Positions 28,322 to 34,883 of a stretch of DNA of 34,883 nt are shown one piece after another (the stretch's first letter is position 1; each line of letters starts with the position of its first letter). The notes under the pieces are model-generated. The model saw only the letters and a program-made list of their open reading frames with translations, did no database searches and was not told the origin of the DNA. The position numbers and the translations under genes were made by a program. The stretch comes from Pseudomonadota bacterium (GTDB lineage Bacteria; Pseudomonadota; Gammaproteobacteria; Steroidobacterales; Steroidobacteraceae), in contig JAKBCR010000020.1 in NCBI GenBank assembly GCA_021807675.1, positions 1 through 34,883 of the forward strand, given 5' to 3'.

Positions 28322-30523
28322 ATGGCTGAAGAATTCGTCAACGTCGAGATCAACGGCAAGCCGGTCAAGGCCCGCAAGGGCGAGATGATCATTCGCGTCA
28401 CCGACGCGAACGGCACCTACGTGCCGCGCTTCTGCTATCACGACAAGCTGTCCGTCGCGGCCAACTGCCGCATGTGCCTCGTGGAGGTGGAGAAGGCGCC
28501 GAAGCCCATGCCGGCCTGCGCGACGCCCGTCGCCGAGGGCATGAAGATCTTCACCGACTCGCCACGCGCCATCGGCGCGCAGCGCGCGACCATGGAATTC
28601 CTGCTGATCAATCATCCGCTCGACTGCCCGATCTGCGATCAGGGCGGGGAGTGCGAGCTGCAGGACCTGGCGGTCGGCTTCGGCCGGGACGCCTCCCGCT
28701 ATACCGAGCGCAAGCGCTCGGTGCAGGACGAGAACTTGGGTCCCCTCATCGCCACCGACATGACGCGGTGCATCCACTGTACACGCTGCATCCGCTTCAC
28801 CGAGGAGATCGCCGGGATCCAGGAGCTCGGCATGATCGGCCGCGGCGAGCAGATGAAGGTGCGCACGTACGTCGAGAGTACCGTGCACCACGAGCTCTCG
28901 GGCAACGTGATTGATCTCTGTCCCGTCGGGGCGCTCGTCTCCAAGCCGTACCGCTTCACCGCCCGTGCCTGGGAGATGACGTCCGTCCCGCTCGTCTCGC
29001 CGCACGATGGCACGGGCAGCAATCTCTTCGGACACGTGCTGCGCGGCCGGCTCATGCGTGTGGTGCCGCGGGAGAACGAGGCGATCAACGAGACCTGGAT
29101 CGCCGACCGGGATCGCTTCAGTTACGAGGGCATCTACAGCGAGGACCGGCTGCAACGCCCCATGATCCGCAAGGGCGGCGCCCGCGATGGAGAGTGGGTG
29201 GAGACCGATTGGGAGACCGCGCTCGCCAAGGCGGCAGAGGGACTGCGCGGCCGCGGGGAGGGTCTCGGCGTGCTGGCGAGTGCCTCGGGAACACTCGAGG
29301 AGCTGTACCTCGCCGGGCGCATCGCGCGCGGACTGGGAAGCGGCAACATCGACTCACGGCTCCGTCAACACGACTTTCGCGACCAGGGAGCGGATCCCCT
29401 CTATCCGAGCCTCGGGCTGCGCATCGCGGACATCGACTCCCTGCAGGGGCTGCTGATCGTCGGCGCGAATCTGCGCCGCGAGGCGCCGATCCTGGCGCAT
29501 CGCGTGCGCAAAGCCGCGCGGCGAGGCGCCAAGGTGGCGCTGCTCAATCCGGCAGTCTTCAACTACTACTTTCCGGTGGCGGCATACTTGGCGTCGGCGC
29601 CGGCCGCCCAGGTCGCCGATCTTGCGGCCATCCTGCGCGCGGCAGCGGAAGCGGCGGGTACCCCGGTTCCGGCCCATCTCGATCAAGTCATCGCCGGCGC
29701 GCAAGTCACCGATCAGCATCGCGCCGCAGCCGCGGCGCTCGCCTCGGGGGACGCGGACGCCAGGCGCGCCGTGTGGCTGGGTGCCCTGGCGCTTCGGCAT
29801 CCGCGCTTTGCCGATCTGCGGGCGCTCGCCGCCGCCCTTGCGCGGGTGACCGGGGCCTCGCTCGGAATCCTCGCGGAAGGCGCGAATGCCGCGGGGGCTT
29901 ACCTCGCCGGCGCCGTGCCCCATCGCGAGGCGGGAGGGAAGCCCGTCGGCTCCCCGGGCCTCACGGCGGCCGACATGCTGGCGCGGCCGCTGAAGTCCTA
30001 CCTGCTGGTCGGCGGCATCGAGCCCTGGGTCGATGCGCCGGGCACCGATGCGGAGCGTGCTCTGCGCCAGGCGGAGCTCGTCGTGGCCATCACACCGTTT
30101 GCGAGCGAGACGCTGCGCAAAGTCGCCCACGTGCTCTTGCCCGCCGGCACGTTTGCCGAGACTTCCGGGACTTATGTCAATCTGGAAGGCGTTTGGCAGA
30201 GCCAGACCGGCGCGGCCGCTCCGGTCGGGGAGTCTCGCCCCGGGTGGAAGATTCTGCGCGTGCTGGGCAATCTGCTCGGCCTTTCCGGCTTCGAGTACCA
30301 GTCCTCGGAGGATGTCCGCGCGCAGCTGCTGGCGCTCCTCGGCGCATCGACAGCCTATTCAGCCCCGGCATATTCGGGGCAGCACGCGGTCGGGCGCGAT
30401 ACGACAGCCCGGTCCGGGCAGATCGTCGTCGACATCCCGATGTACCAGGTCGACGCGCTGGTGCGTCGAGCTCCCTCCCTGCAAAAGACCCGCGAGGGCC
30501 GCACAGCCGCGGTGACGTACTGA
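28322..30523 (+). CDS. nuoG: NADH-quinone oxidoreductase subunit G
   Basis: NuoG (75-kDa subunit) passes electrons through three clusters in the peripheral arm. The 733-residue product has [2Fe-2S] N1b ligands Cys38, Cys49, Cys52 and Cys66. N4/N5-type ligands follow: His98, Cys102, Cys105 and Cys111, then Cys150, Cys153, Cys156 and Cys200 (CPVGAL). The extra N7 cluster cysteines found in E. coli NuoG (908 residues) are not present after the CPVGAL motif. The C-terminal molybdopterin-oxidoreductase-like domain is short and diverged. The ATG at 28322 gives MAEEFVNVEINGKPV. A 124-bp spacer with hairpins precedes nuoH. Confidence 0.96.
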   Translation: MAEEFVNVEINGKPVKARKGEMIIRVTDANGTYVPRFCYHDKLSVAANCRMCLVEVEKAPKPMPACATPVAEGMKIFTDSPRAIGAQRATMEFLLINHPLDCPICDQGGECELQDLAVGFGRDASRYTERKRSVQDENLGPLIATDMTRCIHCTRCIRFTEEIAGIQELGMIGRGEQMKVRTYVESTVHHELSGNVIDLCPVGALVSKPYRFTARAWEMTSVPLVSPHDGTGSNLFGHVLRGRLMRVVPRENEAINETWIADRDRFSYEGIYSEDRLQRPMIRKGGARDGEWVETDWETALAKAAEGLRGRGEGLGVLASASGTLEELYLAGRIARGLGSGNIDSRLRQHDFRDQGADPLYPSLGLRIADIDSLQGLLIVGANLRREAPILAHRVRKAARRGAKVALLNPAVFNYYFPVAAYLASAPAAQVADLAAILRAAAEAAGTPVPAHLDQVIAGAQVTDQHRAAAAALASGDADARRAVWLGALALRHPRFADLRALAAALARVTGASLGILAEGANAAGAYLAGAVPHREAGGKPVGSPGLTAADMLARPLKSYLLVGGIEPWVDAPGTDAERALRQAELVVAITPFASETLRKVAHVLLPAGTFAETSGTYVNLEGVWQSQTGAAAPVGESRPGWKILRVLGNLLGLSGFEYQSSEDVRAQLLALLGASTAYSAPAYSGQHAVGRDTTARSGQIVVDIPMYQVDALVRRAPSLQKTREGRTAAVTY

Positions 30524-30552
30524 AAAGCCAATGAGCGCCATTCAGAAAGTAA

Positions 30553-30634
30553 GCGGGCGACAGCCGCCCCTCACCCGCGGGATCAACAAAGCCACGTCAG
30601 ATGCACGGTCAAGCCGCCGCGGGCGGCTTTGACC
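30553..30634 (+). other. Hairpins in the nuoG-nuoH spacer
   Basis: The 124-bp spacer has two foldable regions. GCGGG (30553-30557) pairs with CCCGC (30574-30578), or alternatively GGGCG (30555-30559) with CGCCC (30565-30569). A 12-bp stem with one bulged A follows, from GGTCAAGCCGCC (30607-30618) with GGCGG..TTTGACC (to 30634). The second stem ends 13 bases before the nuoH ATG and there is no Shine-Dalgarno in between. It is not recognisably family A or B. Confidence 0.5.
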
Positions 30635-30647
30635 CAATGAACCCATA

Positions 30648-31718
30648 ATGCCGCAAACTCTCGCAACTGCCTGGGCGTCGCTTCCGGGGACCGCCCGGAC
30701 GACGGTGTGGATCGTGATCATCACGGTCGTGCTCATCCTCTGCGTCGCCCTCCTGACGCTCTGGGAGCGCAAAGTCATCGGTTGGATGCAGCTTCGCCGC
30801 GGACCGAACCGGGTGCGCATCTTCGGTCTTTTTCCGGGGCTCGGACAGCCCTTCGCCGACGTGTTCAAGCTCCTGACCAAGGAAGTGGTCATCCCGACGA
30901 ATGCCAACAAGCTGCTCTTCTGGGTGGCGCCGATGATCGCGCTCATTCCGGCATTCGCGGCCTGGGCGGTGATTCCACTCTCGCCGGACCTCGTCCTCTC
31001 GCAGGCCAATGCCGGGCTGCTCTATCTGCTCGCGCTCACCTCGATGGGCGTGTACGGGGTCATTCTCGCCGGCTGGGCGGCCAACTCGAAGTACGCGTTT
31101 CTCGGAGCTTTGCGCTCGGCGGCGCAAATGGTCGCATACGAGATCGCCATGGGCTTCGCATTGGTGGGCGTGCTGATGGCCTCGGGTAGCATGAACCTCG
31201 GCACCATCGTGCGCACCCAGGAGGGCGGCTTTCTCTCCTGGAACTGGTTCTGGCTGTTTCCGCTTCTCATCGTCTACTTCATCTCCGGAGTCGCCGAGAC
31301 CAACCGCGCACCGTTCGACGTCGCCGAGGGTGAGTCGGAGATCGTCGCGGGTTTCCATGTCGAGTACTCGGGGATCGCCTTCGCGCTCTTTTTCCTCGCC
31401 GAGTACGCCAATATGATCCTGATCTCGGCCCTGACGGCCGTCTTTTTCTTCGGCGGGTGGCTCTCGCCATGGCAGGGCTGGCCGGGTATCGGCGCGACCC
31501 TCCTCGGCGCGCCGAGCTTCTTCTGGCTGGCCTTGAAGATCTTCGCGTTCCTCTTCGTATTCCTGTGGCTGCGGGCCACCTTCCCGCGCTACCGCTATGA
31601 CCAGATCATGCGCCTCGGCTGGAAGGCGCTGATTCCCGTGACGCTGGTATGGATCGGGGTGGAGATGGTGCTCGAGCACTATCACATCGGCCCCTGGGCC
31701 CGGCCCTGGTTCCAATAG
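30648..31718 (+). CDS. nuoH: NADH-quinone oxidoreductase subunit H
   Basis: NuoH is the membrane subunit that forms the quinone entry tunnel and links the peripheral arm to the proton-pumping subunits. The 356-residue protein has about eight hydrophobic helices and the family signatures [19 protein letters not shown] near residues 39-57, [47 protein letters not shown] with conserved acidic residues, and a C-terminal [18 protein letters not shown]. The ATG at 30648 has no visible Shine-Dalgarno. It follows a hairpin-bearing spacer. Confidence 0.96.
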   Translation: MPQTLATAWASLPGTARTTVWIVIITVVLILCVALLTLWERKVIGWMQLRRGPNRVRIFGLFPGLGQPFADVFKLLTKEVVIPTNANKLLFWVAPMIALIPAFAAWAVIPLSPDLVLSQANAGLLYLLALTSMGVYGVILAGWAANSKYAFLGALRSAAQMVAYEIAMGFALVGVLMASGSMNLGTIVRTQEGGFLSWNWFWLFPLLIVYFISGVAETNRAPFDVAEGESEIVAGFHVEYSGIAFALFFLAEYANMILISALTAVFFFGGWLSPWQGWPGIGATLLGAPSFFWLALKIFAFLFVFLWLRATFPRYRYDQIMRLGWKALIPVTLVWIGVEMVLEHYHIGPWARPWFQ

Positions 31719-31826
31719 TATGAAGCTCGGGATCGGACATCCTGTCGCGACCCTCGCTGCGGCGAGCAAAAGGCGCGACTTTTGCCCGCCGCTCGCCGCC
31801 TGCGGCGGCGGGCACTTCCCTGTGCC
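31719..31826 (+). repeat. Dispersed intergenic repeat, family B, copy 3 (in nuo operon)
   Basis: The nuoH-nuoI spacer begins TATGAAGCTCGGGATCGG directly after the nuoH TAG, as copy 2 does after nuoC. It contains a GACA/TGTC stem with a TCC loop, AAAAGGCGCGACTTTTG, a GCCCGCCG/CGGCGGGC hairpin, and ends CCTGCGGCGGCGGGCAC..GTGCC, almost the same end as the inverted copy before dnaK. The nuoI ribosome-binding site AAGGAGG (31832-31838) follows 5 bases later. Confidence 0.75.
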
Positions 31827-31844
31827 TGGATAAGGAGGCAAGCG

Positions 31845-32324
31845 ATGGCCAATCCGCTCAAGACATTCCTCATGCCGGAGCTCATCAAGGGACTCTCGGT
31901 CACCGCGCGCACCTTCTTTACGCGCAAGTACACGCTCAATTACCCGGAGGAGAAGACTCCCCAGTCGCCTCGGTTCCGAGGTCTGCATGCGCTGCGCCGT
32001 TATGCCAACGGGCAGGAGCGCTGCATCGCCTGCAAGCTGTGCGAAGCGGTTTGCCCGGCGGTGTGCATCACGATCGACTCGGATGTTTCCGAGGACGGCA
32101 CGCGGCGCACCAGCCGCTACGACATCGACCTCTTCAAATGCATCTACTGCGGCTTCTGCGAGGAGGCCTGTCCGGTGGATGCGATCGTGCTCACCCGCAT
32201 TCACGAGTACCACATGGAGCACCGCGGCGAGAACATCATGAGCAAGGACAAGCTGCTCGCGGTCGGGGAGCGCTACGAGGCCATGATCGCTGCCGACAAG
32301 GCTGCGGATGCGCCGTACCGGTGA
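31845..32324 (+). CDS. nuoI: NADH-quinone oxidoreductase subunit I
   Basis: NuoI (23-kDa subunit) carries the two [4Fe-4S] clusters N6a and N6b that feed N2. The 159-residue protein has two ferredoxin-like motifs: Cys60, Cys63, Cys66 and Cys70 ([11 protein letters not shown]) and Cys99, Cys102, Cys105 and Cys109 ([11 protein letters not shown], followed by PVDAI). An N-terminal amphipathic stretch precedes [22 protein letters not shown] at 31832-31838 with 6-nt spacing clearly sets the ATG at 31845; it is the best ribosome-binding site in the operon. Confidence 0.97.
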   Translation: MANPLKTFLMPELIKGLSVTARTFFTRKYTLNYPEEKTPQSPRFRGLHALRRYANGQERCIACKLCEAVCPAVCITIDSDVSEDGTRRTSRYDIDLFKCIYCGFCEEACPVDAIVLTRIHEYHMEHRGENIMSKDKLLAVGERYEAMIAADKAADAPYR

Positions 32325-32346
32325 GGCGGCGCGCAAGGCGTAAACC

Positions 32347-32952
32347 ATGCTAGTGCAGATCCTTTTCTACATCTTCGGCACGCTGCTCGTCGCCTGCGCG
32401 CTCGGCCTGATCACCGCGCGCAATCCGGTGTACTCGGCGCTGTTCCTCGTGCTGTGCTTCTTCAATTCCGCGGTGATCTGGCTGCTTACCGGGGCGGAGT
32501 TCCTCGCCATCGTGCTCGTGCTCGTCTACGTGGGCGCGGTGATGGTGCTCTTCCTCTTCGTGGTGATGATGCTCGACATCAACCTCGCGGAGCTGCGGCG
32601 CGGCTTCACGCGCTTCGCCTGGCTCGGCTGGATCACCGCCCTGGCGGTGATCGCGGAGATCGTCGGCGTCGTCTGGTCGCGCGGACCCACCGGTCTCGAT
32701 GTCACGCGCGCTCCGGTGCCGGAGCCTGCGAGCTACAGCAACACGGCGGCGCTCGGGCAGGTCATCTACACGCGGTATGCCTACCCGTTCGAGCTCGCTG
32801 CGGTGCTGCTCCTCGTGGCGATCGTGGCGGCCATCGCGCTCACCATGCGGCACCGGCAGGGCCTGAAGGTCCAGGATGTCTCGCGCCAGGTATCGGTGCG
32901 GGCCGCCGATAGGGTGCGCATCGTCAAGGTACAGGCGGAGAAGCGCACGTGA
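32347..32952 (+). CDS. nuoJ: NADH-quinone oxidoreductase subunit J
   Basis: NuoJ is a five-helix membrane subunit whose third helix takes part in coupling. The 201-residue protein has helix 1 ([31 protein letters not shown]), the conserved [27 protein letters not shown] segment (helix 3), and helix 5 near residues 140-160 ([18 protein letters not shown]) before a basic tail. It follows nuoI by 22 bp. Its TGA overlaps the GTG start of nuoK (32949-32952). Confidence 0.95.
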   Translation: MLVQILFYIFGTLLVACALGLITARNPVYSALFLVLCFFNSAVIWLLTGAEFLAIVLVLVYVGAVMVLFLFVVMMLDINLAELRRGFTRFAWLGWITALAVIAEIVGVVWSRGPTGLDVTRAPVPEPASYSNTAALGQVIYTRYAYPFELAAVLLLVAIVAAIALTMRHRQGLKVQDVSRQVSVRAADRVRIVKVQAEKRT

Positions 32953-33266
32953 TCACGCACTCGATAACCCTGGCGGACCTCCTCACCCTGTCGGGGGTGC
33001 TCTTCGCGCTGGCCGTGGCCGGCATCTTCCTGAACCGCAAGAACGTCATCCTGCTCCTCATGTGCGTGGAGCTGTTGCTGCTCGCCGCCAACTTCAATTT
33101 CATCGCCTTCTCGCGGGTGTTGGGCGACCTCAACGGCCAGGTGTTCGTATTCTTCGTGCTCACCGTGGCGGCGGCGGAGTCGGCCATCGGGCTCGCCATC
33201 GTGGTCGTGCTCTTCCGCGACCGGCGCAGCATCAACGTCGAAGACCTGAATACCCTGCGAGGCTGA
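32949..33266 (+). CDS. nuoK: NADH-quinone oxidoreductase subunit K
   Basis: NuoK is a three-helix membrane subunit related to MnhC of Na+/H+ antiporters. The 105-residue protein has helix 1 ([21 protein letters not shown]), the [23 protein letters not shown] segment with the functional Glu in helix 2, and helix 3 with [22 protein letters not shown], holding the second conserved Glu. It starts with GTG inside the nuoJ stop (GTGA), indicating coupling. nuoL starts 6 bp after its stop. Confidence 0.96.
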   Translation: MITHSITLADLLTLSGVLFALAVAGIFLNRKNVILLLMCVELLLLAANFNFIAFSRVLGDLNGQVFVFFVLTVAAAESAIGLAIVVVLFRDRRSINVEDLNTLRG

Positions 33267-33272
33267 CGCCGC

Positions 33273-34883
33273 ATGAATCCGCACCTGCTGATCGCCATTC
33301 CCTTGCTGCCGCTCGTGGCCGCCGTCATAGCGGGCCTGGGCGGGCGCGTCATCGGGCGTGCGGGCGCGCACACCCTCACCATCATCGGTGTCGCGGTCTC
33401 CTGCGCCCTGTCGATGTACGTCCTCAGGCAGCTCTACGCGGACGGCGTCCCGACCTTCAACGGGCCTGTGTACACCTGGGCGCTGACCGACGGCGTGCAC
33501 ATCGACGTGGGGTTCCTGATCGACCGCCTCAGCGCGCTCATGATGGCGGTGGTCACCTTCGTGTCGCTCTGTGTGCACGTCTACACCATCGGGTACATGC
33601 GCGACGACCCGGGCTATACCCGCTTCTTCAGCTACATCTCGTTGTTCACCTTCTCGATGCTGATGCTCGTGATGTCGAACAATTTCATGCAGCTGTTCTT
33701 CGGCTGGGAGGCCGTCGGCACGGTCTCATACCTGCTCATCGGGTTCTGGTACACCCGGCCGAGCGCCGTCTTCGCCAACCTCAAGGCCTTCATCGTCAAT
33801 CGGGTGGGGGACTTCGGCTTCGTCATCGGCATCGCGGCCGTGTTCTCCTACACGGGCTCGCTCTCCTACGACGCAGCTTTCGCGGCGGCCCCGCACCTCG
33901 CGCATGCGGTCATTCCGATCACCGCGGGAACCAGCTGGAACGCGCTCACCCTCATCTGCATCTGCCTCTTCATCGGCGCGATGGGCAAGTCGGCGCAGGT
34001 GCCGCTGCATGTCTGGCTGCCCGATTCGATGGAAGGCCCGACGCCCATCTCGGCACTGATCCACGCGGCAACCATGGTCACGGCGGGCATCTTCATGGTG
34101 GCCCGGATGTCGCCGCTGTTCGAGTACTCGGACACGGCGCTGTCCTTCGTGCTGGTCATCGGGGCTACGACGGCGTTCTTCATGGGGCTGCTGGGTGTCG
34201 TGAACAACGACATCAAGCGCGTCATCGCCTACTCGACGCTCTCGCAGCTCGGATACATGACTGCGGCGCTCGGCGTATCAGCCTACAGCGCGGCGATCTT
34301 CCACCTGATGACCCACGCCTTCTTCAAGGCGCTGCTCTTCCTGGCGGCAGGCTCCGTGATCATCGGCATGCATCACGAGCAGGACATGCGCAAGATGGGC
34401 GGCCTCGCCAAGTACATGCCGATCACCGCTATCACCTGCTGGATCGGGGGACTCGCGCTCGTCGCGACACCGTTCTTTTCCGGCTTCTATTCCAAGGACG
34501 CGATCATCGAGGCGGTGGGCGCCTCACACCGTTGGGGCGCGACGTACGCCTACTGGTGCGTGCTGCTCGGCGCGTATGTCACCTCTCTCTACACGTTCCG
34601 GCTGCTCTTCATGACCTTCCACGGAGAGGAGCGCTTCCGCCACGTGGCGGCGGCTGACGACCATGAGGGCTCGAGGACGGTCGGACACGAGGAGGAGCAG
34701 CAGCAGGAGCCGAGTGCGCACGGTCACGTGCCGGAAGATGTGCACGGCGGCCCGGCATATGCGCACGCCAATGTGGCGGCGCATCCGGCAGAGCATGGCC
34801 ATCATCCCGTCGAGCCCCACGAGAGTCCATGGGTGGTCACCCTACCGCTCATCGCTCTGGCCATTCCGTCGCTCCTCGTCGGC
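33273..34883 (+). CDS. nuoL: NADH-quinone oxidoreductase subunit L (partial, cut by window edge)
   Basis: NuoL is the distal antiporter-like proton-pumping subunit with the long lateral helix. The 537 codons present (E. coli NuoL has 613 residues in all) are in frame to the window edge without a stop, so the C-terminus and lateral helix are missing here. Family features include LFFGWEAVGTVSYLLIGFW with the key Glu, GAMGKSAQVPLHVWLPDSMEGPTPISALIHAATMV with conserved Lys, and AYSTLSQLGYM. The ATG at 33273 gives MNPHLLIAIPLLPL. Residues 450-519, between transmembrane helices, form an unusually long His- and Glu-rich loop before PWVVTLPL. Confidence 0.96.
   Translation, partial: MNPHLLIAIPLLPLVAAVIAGLGGRVIGRAGAHTLTIIGVAVSCALSMYVLRQLYADGVPTFNGPVYTWALTDGVHIDVGFLIDRLSALMMAVVTFVSLCVHVYTIGYMRDDPGYTRFFSYISLFTFSMLMLVMSNNFMQLFFGWEAVGTVSYLLIGFWYTRPSAVFANLKAFIVNRVGDFGFVIGIAAVFSYTGSLSYDAAFAAAPHLAHAVIPITAGTSWNALTLICICLFIGAMGKSAQVPLHVWLPDSMEGPTPISALIHAATMVTAGIFMVARMSPLFEYSDTALSFVLVIGATTAFFMGLLGVVNNDIKRVIAYSTLSQLGYMTAALGVSAYSAAIFHLMTHAFFKALLFLAAGSVIIGMHHEQDMRKMGGLAKYMPITAITCWIGGLALVATPFFSGFYSKDAIIEAVGASHRWGATYAYWCVLLGAYVTSLYTFRLLFMTFHGEERFRHVAAADDHEGSRTVGHEEEQQQEPSAHGHVPEDVHGGPAYAHANVAAHPAEHGHHPVEPHESPWVVTLPLIALAIPSLLVG

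Noticed and set aside
30531-30632. A 33-codon frame (MSAIQKVSGRQ...) in the nuoG-nuoH spacer
   Set aside because: No ribosome-binding site, very Arg-rich, and it runs through the two hairpins; no sign of coding selection that I can see.

Overview
The window is GC-rich, densely coded bacterial core chromosome. Gene content and order (smpB/ratA-rnfH/bamE, fur, recN, nadK, hrcA-grpE-dnaK-dnaJ, dapB-carA-carB-greA, ftsH-folP-glmM-tpiA-secG-tRNA-Leu-nuoA..L) are those of a gammaproteobacterium. HrcA beside dnaK, dapB next to carAB, separate nuoC and nuoD, and the secG-tRNA-Leu-nuo junction suggest the Xanthomonadales/Nevskiales/Steroidobacter side of the class. That placement is inference from synteny and protein likeness. 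No phage, transposase, CRISPR or defence genes were seen.

Layout. 1-5300: trans-translation (smpB), RatA, RnfH, outer-membrane assembly (bamE), iron regulation (fur), DNA repair (recN) and NAD kinase. 5328-10666: the heat-shock cluster hrcA-grpE-dnaK-dnaJ. 10679-16753: dapB, then carAB (carbamoyl phosphate for arginine and pyrimidines) and greA. 16750-17510: yhbY and a broken rlmE. 17582-23142: ftsH, folP, glmM, tpiA and secG. 23307-23391: tRNA-Leu(GAG). 23499 to the right edge: the respiratory complex I operon nuoA-nuoL, with nuoL cut by the edge.

The genes are mostly ordinary; the unusual material lies between them. (1) The dapB-carA spacer can fold as a three-way-junction RNA (11544-11606) followed at once by a strong GNRA-capped terminator (11611-11646), which looks like a leader or riboswitch-type element or a small RNA; I cannot assign it to a known class. 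(2) Repeat family A (about 110-200 bp, several hairpins, a 16-base core) occurs five times in both orientations: 1-205, 1539-1740, 6471-6576, 11650-11757 and 21796-21972. (3) Repeat family B fills spacers at 7156-7301 (inverted), 25112-25200 and 31719-31826, two of them inside the nuo operon. (4) rlmE has lost about 69 internal codons, is frameshifted, and carries a Gly-to-Arg change in its SAM-binding loop. (5) NuoL has a roughly 70-residue His- and Glu-rich loop.

Starts were set from family alignment from memory plus ribosome-binding sites. Several genes use GTG or TTG (rnfH, dapB, carA, folP, glmM, nuoB, nuoE, nuoK). Family and repeat comparisons were made by eye, without database searches or folding software.
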